A stretch of 25,888 nucleotides of DNA. Source: JBHHYR01 sp046757585. Its GTDB lineage: Bacteria; Desulfobacterota; Binatia; HRBIN30. This document shows positions 8,254 to 16,214 of the stretch, in pieces. Both the position numbers and the translations under genes were made by a program. Positions within the stretch are counted from its first letter, which is position 1. Each line of letters opens with the position of its first letter. The notes under the pieces are model-generated. The model searched no databases. It worked only from the letters and a program-made list of their open reading frames with translations, and was not told where the DNA came from. The stretch spans positions 1-25,888 of the forward strand of contig JBHHYR010000032.1 of NCBI GenBank assembly GCA_046757585.1, given 5' to 3'.

Positions 8254-8748
8254 ATGCGTGATGCCGTGTGTGGACTGGCCGCGGAGACGAAGGTTGAGAC
8301 GCCGGAAGGTGCCATGGCCATCCGCACGGTGGTAGGCAAAGCCATCGCGGTGTTCACCCGCGAGGAAGGCGGCCGGACACGTTTCCGTATGATGCGGAAC
8401 GTCCGCAAGGTGGCTGAGCAGCAACCGGTCCTGACGATTACATTGGAAAGCGGCCAGTCGTTTCGCGTCGCGCCGGAGCAGGTGCTGTTCAAAAAGGGAA
8501 TGGTCGAATGCCGTGCCGATGCGTTGCGGGCCGGTGATCACCTCGAACCCAGCTTCGCGTACCCCGAAGGCTACCGGTTTACTGACGAGGTGGACGGTGG
8601 GGAACGGCAGTCCACTGCCAGCCTTCGGGTCGTTAATATCAAGGCCGGTGGAAGCGCGGATATCTACACACTCGGCGTTAATCGCACGGGCTGCTTTTTC
8701 CTCACCGTTGGAGTCCTCTGCAAAGCGGAGAAGCTTCCCGCCGCCTGA
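8254..8748 (+). CDS. Free-standing Hint (Hedgehog/intein) domain protein
   Basis: The 164-residue product is almost entirely a Hint-type fold. Its parts are an intein A-block-like start around Cys6 (VCGLAAETKVETPEG), a B-block-like strand pair VLTITLESGQSFRVAPEQVLF (59-79), a conserved LRAGDHL (91-97), and a closing F/G-like region VNIKAGGSADIYTLGVN...FFLTVGVLC (127-156). The usual B-block TxxH is replaced by APEQ, and the terminal His-Asn before the splice junction is absent (GVLCK instead of GVLVHN). Normal protein splicing is therefore unlikely. There are no extein-like flanks and no endonuclease insertion. The start ATG is supported by GAGGA about 8 bases upstream. It could be a relic, an autoprocessing domain, or a structural reuse of the fold. 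The assignment comes from motif reading alone. Confidence 0.68.
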   Translation: MRDAVCGLAAETKVETPEGAMAIRTVVGKAIAVFTREEGGRTRFRMMRNVRKVAEQQPVLTITLESGQSFRVAPEQVLFKKGMVECRADALRAGDHLEPSFAYPEGYRFTDEVDGGERQSTASLRVVNIKAGGSADIYTLGVNRTGCFFLTVGVLCKAEKLPAA

Positions 8749-8802
8749 CCGAGGCTTGGGCGGCGGCCCGAACGGGCTGCGCCCGAGCGCGACATCCAGA
8801 GG

Positions 8803-9270
8803 TCAGCGGCCATACGCTCCGCCGAGGTGGTCGTACGGATCGATACCTTGCGCGAGATCCCGCTTGTATTTCATGTCGTCGATGTACCGCTCGAGCCCTT
8901 CGACCAGGAAGTCGAGGAAATCACGCGTCGACAGAATGCCCGCGGGCTTGCCGGCACGCATGACTGGCAGATGCCGGAACTTCCGTTCCCGGAACACCGC
9001 CAGAACCGCCTTCAGCGGCGCATTCACGTCAACAGTAACGACATCGCGGGTGGCAACGTCACCAACGTCAGTTGTCCGAGGGTCACGCTGTTCCCGTACC
9101 ACCCGGGTGAGCAGATCGCGTTCGGAGAACAAACCCCAGAGCGTGTTCCGGTCCATGATTAGCACCGCCCCCACCTTGTTGCTGCTCATCCGCTGTACCA
9201 CCTGTGCAACGGTTTCGTACGGTGTTGCGGTGACCATCCGGGTGACCATCAACGTATCGATTCCCGCCAT
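8803..9270 (-). CDS. Two-CBS-domain protein
   Basis: The 155-residue cytoplasmic protein consists of two CBS motifs. The first runs from about residue 8 (MVTRMVTATPYETVAQVVQR to GLFSERDLLTRV), the second from about residue 68 (DVATRDVVTVDVNAPLKAVL to GILSTRDFLDFL). A short polar tail follows. CBS pairs bind adenine nucleotides and regulate partner proteins; stand-alone pairs like this are common and their partners are mostly unknown. The frame is open to 9540, but the ATG at 9270 has a strong AGGAGGAG 7 bases upstream and begins just before the first CBS motif, so I start there. The upstream 90 codons do not look like protein. Confidence 0.88.
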   Translation of the reverse strand: MAGIDTLMVTRMVTATPYETVAQVVQRMSSNKVGAVLIMDRNTLWGLFSERDLLTRVVREQRDPRTTDVGDVATRDVVTVDVNAPLKAVLAVFRERKFRHLPVMRAGKPAGILSTRDFLDFLVEGLERYIDDMKYKRDLAQGIDPYDHLGGAYGR

Positions 9271-9593
9271 GCCCTGCTCCTCCTGCGGCCTGTGCTGCTG
9301 CGTCTCGGTGTCTCGGCAGCAAGGAACGGCCCAAGCTGCGGGAGTTAGCAAGAATACGGCCTTCGGCGCCGGCCGATTCGCAAAATTGCGACGGCGCGGT
9401 ATCCCTGATTCGCAGGTGTTGTCATTAAAACCATAATCGGCAGAGAAGCCGGCGGCGAAACGATTCCAGAGCTCCGACCTGAATTTGCCCTTGCCACGGC
9501 GGCAGGCCGGAGCGGTTGCTGCATCTGGGATCATCATCATAATCTCTGAGCCCAGGAGGTCTGAATTTGCCTTGACGCTGGGAAGAAGACATC
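9271..9593. other. 323-base divergent intergenic region
   Basis: This region separates the CBS gene (minus) from the Thr/Pro-rich secreted protein gene (plus). It is relatively AT-rich around 9405-9445. It holds a direct repeat CTGAATTTGCC at 9479-9489 and 9561-9571 (82 bases apart), each copy followed within a base or two by TTG. The minus frame is open through it, but the encoded residues have no recognisable domain. I see no RNA gene here. Confidence 0.5.
9409..9437 (+). promoter_or_regulatory. Candidate sigma70-type promoter upstream of the dockerin-like protein
   Basis: TTCGCA (9409-9414, 4 of 6 to TTGACA), a 17-base spacer, then CATAAT (9432-9437, 5 of 6 to TATAAT). It lies about 156 bases before the ATG at 9594 in the AT-richest part of the gap. 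Only sequence likeness supports it. Confidence 0.28.
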
Positions 9594-11057
9594 ATGCGTC
9601 CCAGCATGTGTAGGAGCTGCATTCCGGCCCTTGGGCTTGCCGTGGGCGTCCTTGTCGTGTCGCTTCTTTACTCGCCAGCGGCGCAGGCCCAGTGTTGCCA
9701 GTGCAACGGTCCTAACGCATGCGGGCCGCCGGGCGAAGGCGGGGAGTGTGGCACCGGCGGGGACGGCCAACCTTGTACGTTGATCGCGAGCGCCGCATGC
9801 GAGTCCATGACCGGCGCATGCACGACCTTCACCGCAACCAGCACTCCGACGGCCACGTCGACACCGACCTCCACATCAACGGCTACGTCCACCCCGACAC
9901 CTTCGTCAACGGCGACCGCGACTCCAACATCAACCAGCACGGTGACACCCACCGCGACGGCAACCGATACTCCGACCGAAACGCCCACGGCCACGCTGAC
10001 ACCCACCAGCACCGCCACGCCTCCTGGCCCCAACGACTGCTGTCAATGCAACTCGGGTGCTGATGCGTGCGTTGCGCCACCGCCCGGGATGCCGCCGAGT
10101 TGTGGGAGCTGCCAGGTGGTACCCAACGCCGTATGCGATGGAAGCTCCGGGCGGTGCATGGTTTTCACGCCGACGCGGACCGAGACGCCCACCGCGACGC
10201 CGACCGCCACACGGACACCTACGGCGACCGCGACATTCACGACCACGGCGACGCCGACGCTGACGCCGACTGCCAGCTTCACAGCCACCCCCACCGTGAC
10301 TCTGACACCGACTCACACGCCGACGGCGACGCTCACGCCCACGGTAACGCTCACGGCCACGGCAACAAACACGGCGACAGTCACCATCACACCGACCAGT
10401 ACGTCCACACCAACCGTGACACCAACGTTCACGCTCACAGCGACACCTACGGATACGTCCACACCCACCGCAACGCCGACAGTAACGCTGACAAGCACGG
10501 TAACGCCGACTCCCCTGGGCCCCGGCTACTGCTGTCAGCGCGGGGGAGGGTTTCCGGCGTGCGGCCCACCACAGCAGGGCGGCTGCGGTCCCAACGCGAC
10601 GGCGGTTCCGGATGCCGTCTGTCGGGCCTCGGGGACACCGGGTGCCGGGCGATGTGCGACGTTCACGCCCGCGTCCGTGGGTACACCGAGCCCGACGCCC
10701 AGTGTGCCGTCCACTTCCACAGCGAGCCCGACGCCAACGCCGAGCGAGACCCCAACGTCCAGTGCAACCGCTAGTGCGACGGCGGGCGTCACACGCACGG
10801 CAACCACGACCCCGTCACGCAGCGCGACCGCCACGCGCACCGAAACACCGAGCCCAACGCCCGCTCCGTGCGTTGGCGATTGCAACGGGAACGGCGCAGT
10901 GACCGTCGATGAGCTCGTCAGGGGAGTGAACATCACTCTCGGTACGATTTCGGTCACCGCGTGCCCGGCGCTCGATGCGGATGGGAGCGGCGCGGTGACC
11001 ATCGACGAGCTCATCGCCGCGGTAAACAACAGCCTCGGCGGATGCCTGCGGCCGTAA
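9594..11057 (+). CDS. Secreted Cys-module / Thr-Pro linker protein with dockerin-like C terminus
   Basis: The 487-residue product has a signal peptide (hydrophobic core 10-30, AQA before residue 33). Three related Cys-rich modules follow, at about 34-80, 149-192 and 313-358. They share the order CCQ...C...C...C, then A-x-C/V-C, then C-x-x-F-T. Thr/Pro/Ala linkers separate them (79-143, 192-307, 358-424). The end holds two calcium-loop motifs, DCNGNGAVTVDE (429-440) and DADGSGAVTIDE (461-472). Each has acidic or polar residues at EF-hand positions 1, 3, 5 and 12, and each is followed by a helix ending in VN. This matches a dockerin-like pair. Such proteins are probably extracellular and may be O-glycosylated on the linkers. 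No cohesin gene is present in the window. A GGAAGAAG precedes the ATG. Function is unknown. Confidence 0.85.
   Translation: MRPSMCRSCIPALGLAVGVLVVSLLYSPAAQAQCCQCNGPNACGPPGEGGECGTGGDGQPCTLIASAACESMTGACTTFTATSTPTATSTPTSTSTATSTPTPSSTATATPTSTSTVTPTATATDTPTETPTATLTPTSTATPPGPNDCCQCNSGADACVAPPPGMPPSCGSCQVVPNAVCDGSSGRCMVFTPTRTETPTATPTATRTPTATATFTTTATPTLTPTASFTATPTVTLTPTHTPTATLTPTVTLTATATNTATVTITPTSTSTPTVTPTFTLTATPTDTSTPTATPTVTLTSTVTPTPLGPGYCCQRGGGFPACGPPQQGGCGPNATAVPDAVCRASGTPGAGRCATFTPASVGTPSPTPSVPSTSTASPTPTPSETPTSSATASATAGVTRTATTTPSRSATATRTETPSPTPAPCVGDCNGNGAVTVDELVRGVNITLGTISVTACPALDADGSGAVTIDELIAAVNNSLGGCLRP
9828..10022 (+). repeat. Thr/Pro linker-coding repeat 1
   Basis: A short-period array of ACn-CCn-ACn-GCn codons between Cys modules 1 and 2. 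It encodes alternating Thr with Pro, Ala and Ser. The other reading frames and the opposite strand stay open through it, giving spurious ORFs. Confidence 0.8.
10167..10514 (+). repeat. Thr/Pro linker-coding repeat 2
   Basis: The longest of the three linkers, about 116 codons, built of imperfect 6- and 12-base units encoding TPTxT-like motifs between Cys modules 2 and 3. Array length in such regions commonly varies between strains, and the region is prone to assembly error. Confidence 0.8.
10665..10865 (+). repeat. Thr/Pro/Ser linker-coding repeat 3
   Basis: A linker between Cys module 3 and the dockerin-like calcium loops. It is more Ser/Ala-rich and less regular than the two linkers before it. 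Confidence 0.75.
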
Positions 11058-12278
11058 CCAGCGGTGAGCAGAGTCGGATCCCCGTAGCCTGGACACTCCT
11101 GCTGGGGCTTGTGCTCTTCAAGCTTGGCCTCCACGTCATCTCGAGCGGTCCGCTAGCGTACGGCTACATGAGTGATGAACTGTACTACCTCGACTGCGCC
11201 AATCACCTGGCGTGGGGATACGTCGATCACCCGCCGCTGTCAGTGGCCGTTCTGTGGTTGGCGCGAGCAGTGCTCGGAGATTCGCTGGTGGCGGTGCGGC
11301 TCCCAGCGGCGCTGGCTGCGCACCCGCTGGCCATGGCTTGCTGGCGCAGCCGCGGTCGCGCTGTTCACGCCGCACATCATCTGGCAAGTGCGGCACGACT
11401 GGCCGACCCTCGAGTTCATGCGGAACGCCGTTCGGTACAAGTTGCCGGAAAAGTCGGCGGTGACGTTCCTTGGCGAGCAGGCCCTCATGCTCCAACCGGT
11501 GGCGGTACCTTTCTGGATCGCGGGTCTCCTGTACTACAGCGTTACCAGACCAGGCAGGCCCTACCGGCCATTGGCGTGGATCTGGGCGACGGTAATCGTC
11601 ACCCTCATGGCAAGCGGCCACGCGCGTTCCAACTACAGCGGGCCCGCGTACGTAATCCTGCTCGCGGCGGGCGGTGTGGCTGTGGAACGGCTTGCGCGGG
11701 CACATTCCTGGCGTTGGCTCCCGCCTGTTGTGGCTGGTGTGTTCGTAACCGCAGGGGCGGTCATCGTTCCTTTTGCCATCGACTGGCTCCCACCTGCCGA
11801 CTACGTCGCCTACGAACGGGCCGTCGGCCTGACCGCCCCGACTGACGAACGGACCCAGCTCGGGGCCCTGCCGCTGCATTTCGCCCTGCGGTTTGGTTGG
11901 CCGGAGCTGACGCGGACCGTCACCCGCGTGTACCAGGGGCTGCCCGCAGAGGAGCGGGCGCAGGCGGGGATCATTGCCGAAACCTTTGGTGAGGCAGCGG
12001 CGCTCAACTTCTTCGGTCCGCAGGCGGGCTTGCCCCATGCGATCGGTACCCTCAACAACTATTGGCTGTGGGGACCCGGGCATTACACAGGTGAGATCAT
12101 GCTTGTCATCGCCTCACCTGAATCGCGCCTCCTGCGCCTGTTCCGGCAGGTCGAGCGTACGGCGCCAATTCATTGCCACTACTGCATGCCGGACCTGGCG
12201 CACAAGTTCGTTTACATCTGCCGGCACAGCCGGCGCCCGCTCAGCGACCTGTGGCCGCAGCTGCGACACTACGAGTGA
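11042..12278 (+). pseudogene. Family-39-type glycosyltransferase, broken by internal deletion and frameshift
   Basis: Two reading frames together give the start and end of a polytopic GT39/ArnT-like glycosyltransferase, an inner-membrane enzyme using polyprenyl-phosphate sugars. Frame one (11042-11303) encodes a first TM helix and YGYMSDELYYLDCANHLAWG, with the family's early Asp-Glu, then DHPPLSVAVLWLARAVLGDS and VRLPAAL. Frame two (from 11304) continues RRWLRTRWPWLAGAAAVALF, HIIWQVRHDWPTLEFMRN, further TM segments, and the typical ending with NNYWLWGPG and LWPQLRHYE. The central segment, which I estimate from memory of relatives at about 100 residues, is missing. The total length of 1237 bases is not a multiple of three. 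The start overlaps the end of the upstream gene by 16 bases. A real deletion or an assembly collapse would look the same. Confidence 0.8.
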
Positions 12279-12297
12279 CAGAACCGGCAGAACCCAG

Positions 12298-15200
12298 TTA
12301 CTGGATACGCAAGTACACGGCGCCGTACGCTGGGACCTTCACCGCGGGCAGCGAACGCCCGACCACGGCGGTATAAGATTGGGTTGGTGTCTTCAGCCGT
12401 GTCCACATCTCGTGCTGAAGACCGAGCCAGTCGTTGTCACTGTAGAGCGTGTTGAAATCGCCGAAGGCGGGCGGGGCCGCGTGCGTGGCGCGGAAGGCCG
12501 CTGTAGTCGTCGCGCCGGGGCCCATCTCGTAAACGTCGACCTGATGGGCGCCGCAGGCTAATCCGTTGACGGCGACGCCGACTGTCATCGGTGTCCCGCG
12601 CACTGCCCCGCGGGCGTCGGATGCTGCCAGGCCGGCGACAACAGCGGCCGACTCACTGCTGCCGAGGGCAGGGCAGAGAGAAGCGAGCTCAGCGCTGCGG
12701 TCGGGACTTGCGGCGATCTGATCCAGGACGGCCCGCAGGCACTGGTTTTGTTCCTTGCGGTCACCGGTGTTCGTGCAACCGCACGCGGCTGCCAACGCGT
12801 CCATCCGGAAGCCGGCAGCGCGGTAGGAGCGTGTGAAGTGCATCTTGCCATCCGAGTCGAACTGCGACAGCAGCACATGGATGACGGCTGATTGGTCCTG
12901 CGCCGCAATCCAACCGAAGCTGCGGTCCGTTGTCGTCTCGATGCGGGCGCCGAGGAGGTTGTTGCGCATCTGTGCCGCTGCCCAAAATACACCCGCTTCG
13001 GGCTTAGGTAGAAGATGGGCTGTCATAAGCCCCATGGCGGTTTCGTAAAAGTCGTCGGGCGCTAGATCGTTGCGCTCGAACATGTCGAACACGTACGGGG
13101 TCACGTCGGTGCCGGAAGCTAGAAAGCCCGCCAGCGAGTAGGCGGCGTAACCGGCACCACGATGGTCGCAGGTGACGCTGCTGTCCGTTCCGGCCTCGGG
13201 TGCGGAGGCCCCGTCGGCTTGCAGTTGGCACGAGTGATCACCAAGCGCGGTCTGCCACTCATCGATGCGTAGCTGGGTGTTCGCCCAGCCGGCGGGGATA
13301 AACGACCGTGCTTCGTCGATTATGCCTGCGGCGAATGGGCCGCCCGGATCGGACACGTACATGTGAAACGAAACGAAGTCGAGTTCACCGCCGTCTTGAT
13401 CGACGCGCGCCAGGAGCGTGGGCAGCAACGGGTTTCTTCCGGGGAACGCACCGTCATGCTGCGAGACGGCCGGACCACCAATCTTGATCTGACCTGCGAT
13501 AGCTCGAAGAACGGGATCCGTGGCGATCTTGTGTTCGAGCGCGACCCGCATCTGCTCGAACATCTCTATGAACTGCGCTTGCTGGGAGCTGGTATCGTTC
13601 GGGTTCGGGCTGAACGAACCCGGTACGTCGGGCTCGTTCCAGATTTCGAAGCGTCGCACGCCCAACTGGGCGTAGTGCTTCACGACGCAGCCCCAGAAAT
13701 CGTTGAACGCTTGATCATAGGCGCGGGGCGCAAAGGATGAATAGCCGCCTAGGCCGTTGGCCGGGTGGTTGCAGGTGCATCCTCCACCGCGCCTCATCCG
13801 GCCAGCGCAGGCGACCGGGTCACAGTCGGATGACAGTGAGGCGGGTGTGCCCGACATGCGCAACATGATGTCATCGCCTTCGGCAAACAGGCTCTCGATG
13901 ATTTTGTCCAGGGAGGGTCTCGGTTCGGTACCCGCCTGCACGCCGAGGTAGTGACATCCGACGGGATCATCGAAGCCGAGATCCGGCCAGTGTTTGAGGC
14001 TGAATTCGAGGCGTACGCTGCGCGCGCTTGGGATCTGCCGTGCTGAACCGAAGGTCTGATTGATCGCATCCAGACGGTTGCCGACTTCAACGTGCTCTTG
14101 GGCGATATTGAAAGCGCGCAGCGGGTTGGGGTCGGGATACGGGGTAAATTGCCCGGCATCGAGGGTGATCGTGCGATCGGTGCCTGGCGGAGCAGGCAGC
14201 GCTCCCGTGGCTTGGCAGAACATGCCGTCTGGCACCGGGGGACACGCCGGTGGCGCGGGGGTCTTCGGCTCACCCCGGAAGAAGTCTTGGCGATCATGGG
14301 TTGGGGCCGCCTTCGGCGGTACGTCGGCACACCACTGCACGGCGGTGCCGAGCCGCAGCCGGACCGCGATCCGACCCTGCGTGGGCTCGTCGAGCGTATA
14401 CAGCCAATCGGACTTCCCGGCTCTAATCCGAATAGTGTCCGGTTTGACCACGACCCGCTGGACCGGGCCGGTACGGCTCTTGTCTCGAAAGCGGTACCCG
14501 CGCGGGTTGCTCTCGCGGCCCAAGGCTTGCCAGCCTGCCGGTGGCAGCGCCACGGAGACGATCTCGCCGCTGCCTGCGGAGTTGTACACGGTGAGGATCG
14601 CTCCGTTCTCGCGCGGGTCACCCGCACTCCCGCGGTCGGGCGGCACGACGCGGTGCTCCATTCCCTCCTGGGTCGTGCGTACCCTGAAGCGAAACTTCCG
14701 CTTCGCGGTCTTCCCTCCCTGGGAGTCATCCTTCATCACAAGCGAGCGGACGGGAACCGGCACTTCCGGGATCGGTGCATGGTCGATGAAAACGTGCTCC
14801 TGGTTGCTGAAGGTAACCGTGGTACTCGTCGTGCCAAGCGGCGTCCCGAAGACGTCGTAGTACGGCTGTCCTTGGAAGGCCGGGGGTAAGCTGAGTGGCG
14901 TGCCATCCCATGACCAGGCAACACCGATCGAACTAGACGGACGATCCCAACGATAAAGGTAAGTCTGGTGCTCGTTCCCGTTGACGCGGATGCGCTGGAT
15001 GCCGCGGGCGGTACCCACGAAACCGAGGAACTGCTGCAAGGCGTTGAACGCAGGCCTCTGACTGCCGTCGTCGGGGTCGAGCAGGCTCATGTTGCGAAAA
15101 GTCTGCTTCGCTGTGACGGGTGTCTTGATGTGAAACCAGAGAAAACGGTCGAACCCGCTCCCTAGTGTCAGCGACGGTCGCTGTGCGACCTCCCACGCCT

Positions 15201-16089
15201 GTCGTTCGAGGGTGAACGGCGGCCCGTCCCGCTTGTCGGGTCCGCCGGCCTCCGTAGCCATAATGTGCTTACCTTGAACATTCGCAGCTGCAAGGGTTTG
15301 CTGTAGCCAACTGGCGATATCGTCGGCGGCGGCGATGTCGCGATAGACGTGGTAGTCGAGGAAGTCCCAGGCTGATGCCTCCTCGATCAGCATGGCGAGT
15401 CCCTGACAGGGCTTGATCGCGTTACTCATCATCAAGTCCGAGAGACCGAGGCAGAGGCCGGTCGGCGGGTTGGCGTTCACGTAGAGGTTCGAGGCAAAGC
15501 CGGCAGCAACCACCTTGGCCTCCGGCGCCGCTCCCCGGATTGCGTCGCTGCCTGCACGCAGCAATGTGCGGTAGTCCTCGAGCGTGCCAGCCCAACCAGG
15601 GCTCGGGAAATTATACACTTCGTTCGAGATCTGGAAGTAGCGTACCTCCGGATAAAATTCCTGCACGACCGCGGCAACCCAGTTCGTGTACGCCGTCATG
15701 TTGTTGGGCAGGCCGTCGATCTCCTTGCCGTTCGCATCCTGTTGGTTGACGAAACAGGGGTGCTGGTCGCGCAGCGTCAGGACAATCGACAGCCCGGTCG
15801 CAGCGACGGTATCGATATCATTGGCAACGGTCGTCCAATCGTACGGCTCGTCACCCGTGCATCCTGTCTGTGCCGTGGGCTGCGTGTCTTTCCAGCGCAC
15901 GGGAAGGCGGGAGATGGTCGTGCCGAGCATCTGGTGTTCCGGGGCGAGTCCCGCCCGCGCAGCCCACGCCCCGAGAGCGTCGTGCCTCAGTGGCCGCCAG
16001 TCGTAAACGGGAAGCTGGGTATCCTTACTCAGAGCTTGTGCCGCGAGGGGGAGAACCAAGTAGCAGAGCACCAGCAACCACCGGAACAC
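12298..16089 (-). CDS. Very large secreted protein with two glycoside hydrolase-like barrels flanking a shared beta domain
   Basis: The 1263-residue product starts at GTG 16089 (AAGG 9 bases upstream) with a signal peptide ending near AQALS. Residues about 25-365 resemble a clan GH-A barrel: YFQISNEVYNF gives a candidate acid/base Glu157, and IMATEAGGPD a candidate nucleophile Glu280. Residues about 448-617 form a domain that resembles the C-terminal part of the metalloprotease at 16664-18298. Residues about 640-1060 form a second barrel closest to GH39-type enzymes, with FEIWNEPDVPGSF (Glu819) and LRIDEWQTALGD (Glu944). A beta-rich tail follows to the end. Both barrels keep the Asn-Glu pair and a strand-end Glu, so both may be active. 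Substrate is unknown; beta-xyloside or uronide targets would fit GH39. It is convergent with the broken glycosyltransferase and divergent from the small secreted protein. Confidence 0.82.
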   Translation of the reverse strand: MFRWLLVLCYLVLPLAAQALSKDTQLPVYDWRPLRHDALGAWAARAGLAPEHQMLGTTISRLPVRWKDTQPTAQTGCTGDEPYDWTTVANDIDTVAATGLSIVLTLRDQHPCFVNQQDANGKEIDGLPNNMTAYTNWVAAVVQEFYPEVRYFQISNEVYNFPSPGWAGTLEDYRTLLRAGSDAIRGAAPEAKVVAAGFASNLYVNANPPTGLCLGLSDLMMSNAIKPCQGLAMLIEEASAWDFLDYHVYRDIAAADDIASWLQQTLAAANVQGKHIMATEAGGPDKRDGPPFTLERQAWEVAQRPSLTLGSGFDRFLWFHIKTPVTAKQTFRNMSLLDPDDGSQRPAFNALQQFLGFVGTARGIQRIRVNGNEHQTYLYRWDRPSSSIGVAWSWDGTPLSLPPAFQGQPYYDVFGTPLGTTSTTVTFSNQEHVFIDHAPIPEVPVPVRSLVMKDDSQGGKTAKRKFRFRVRTTQEGMEHRVVPPDRGSAGDPRENGAILTVYNSAGSGEIVSVALPPAGWQALGRESNPRGYRFRDKSRTGPVQRVVVKPDTIRIRAGKSDWLYTLDEPTQGRIAVRLRLGTAVQWCADVPPKAAPTHDRQDFFRGEPKTPAPPACPPVPDGMFCQATGALPAPPGTDRTITLDAGQFTPYPDPNPLRAFNIAQEHVEVGNRLDAINQTFGSARQIPSARSVRLEFSLKHWPDLGFDDPVGCHYLGVQAGTEPRPSLDKIIESLFAEGDDIMLRMSGTPASLSSDCDPVACAGRMRRGGGCTCNHPANGLGGYSSFAPRAYDQAFNDFWGCVVKHYAQLGVRRFEIWNEPDVPGSFSPNPNDTSSQQAQFIEMFEQMRVALEHKIATDPVLRAIAGQIKIGGPAVSQHDGAFPGRNPLLPTLLARVDQDGGELDFVSFHMYVSDPGGPFAAGIIDEARSFIPAGWANTQLRIDEWQTALGDHSCQLQADGASAPEAGTDSSVTCDHRGAGYAAYSLAGFLASGTDVTPYVFDMFERNDLAPDDFYETAMGLMTAHLLPKPEAGVFWAAAQMRNNLLGARIETTTDRSFGWIAAQDQSAVIHVLLSQFDSDGKMHFTRSYRAAGFRMDALAAACGCTNTGDRKEQNQCLRAVLDQIAASPDRSAELASLCPALGSSESAAVVAGLAASDARGAVRGTPMTVGVAVNGLACGAHQVDVYEMGPGATTTAAFRATHAAPPAFGDFNTLYSDNDWLGLQHEMWTRLKTPTQSYTAVVGRSLPAVKVPAYGAVYLRIQ
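14239..14748 (-). other. Copy 1 of an undescribed shared domain (inside the double hydrolase)
   Basis: Residues about 448-617 of the large hydrolase. Features in order: RSLVMKDD, KRKFRFR, ILTVYNSAGSGE, WQALGRESNPRGYRFRDK, VVVKPDTIRIR, LRLGTAVQWCADVPPK, then a Pro-rich stretch with Cys. The order and spacing parallel residues 355-537 of the metalloprotease. Confidence 0.6.
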
Positions 16090-16099
16090 GGGAAGACAC

Positions 16100-16142
16100 C
16101 TTTCTGAATAAACAGCGTAACGCGGCTTCTCGCCCCGGTCAA
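16100..16142 (-). promoter_or_regulatory. Candidate promoter of the double glycoside hydrolase gene
   Basis: On the minus strand TTGACC (5 of 6 to TTGACA) is followed by a 17-base spacer and TACGCT (TA...T), within the 125-base divergent gap and just upstream of the AAGG and GTG start. The bounds given are approximate and include a few flanking bases. A second overlapping TTGACT lies immediately before the -35. Confidence 0.35.
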
Positions 16143-16214
16143 AGTCAAAGAATACCTACTCAGCAGCTCTCCAATGTGATAGTCGTAGTCAGTAGCGGTC
16201 GGGAACAACCTGCA

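Noticed and set aside
6880..9480. Short similarities (ATCGGCAGAGA and CCAGA-GCTCCGAC-like) between the oxidase 5' end and the 9430-9480 region
   Set aside because: The matches are 11-13 bases, in a different order, and one copy is coding. They are most likely chance.
9271..9540. N-terminal extension of the CBS protein
   Set aside because: The extension has no domain, and the ATG at 9270 has a strong Shine-Dalgarno sequence. The upstream frame is probably open because of base composition.
9668..10498. Minus-strand frames encoding Val/Gly/Ser repeats
   Set aside because: These are antisense readings of the Thr/Pro linker DNA. They have no ribosome-binding sites, and the plus-strand protein has a signal peptide and domains.
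10067..10774. Plus-strand frame encoding a His/Asp-rich protein that looks like a metal-binding repeat protein
   Set aside because: It is the shifted reading of the Thr/Pro codon array of the protein at 9594-11057. The ACn/CCn repeats give His and Asp in this frame. It has no start context, and its Cys-module portion is scrambled.
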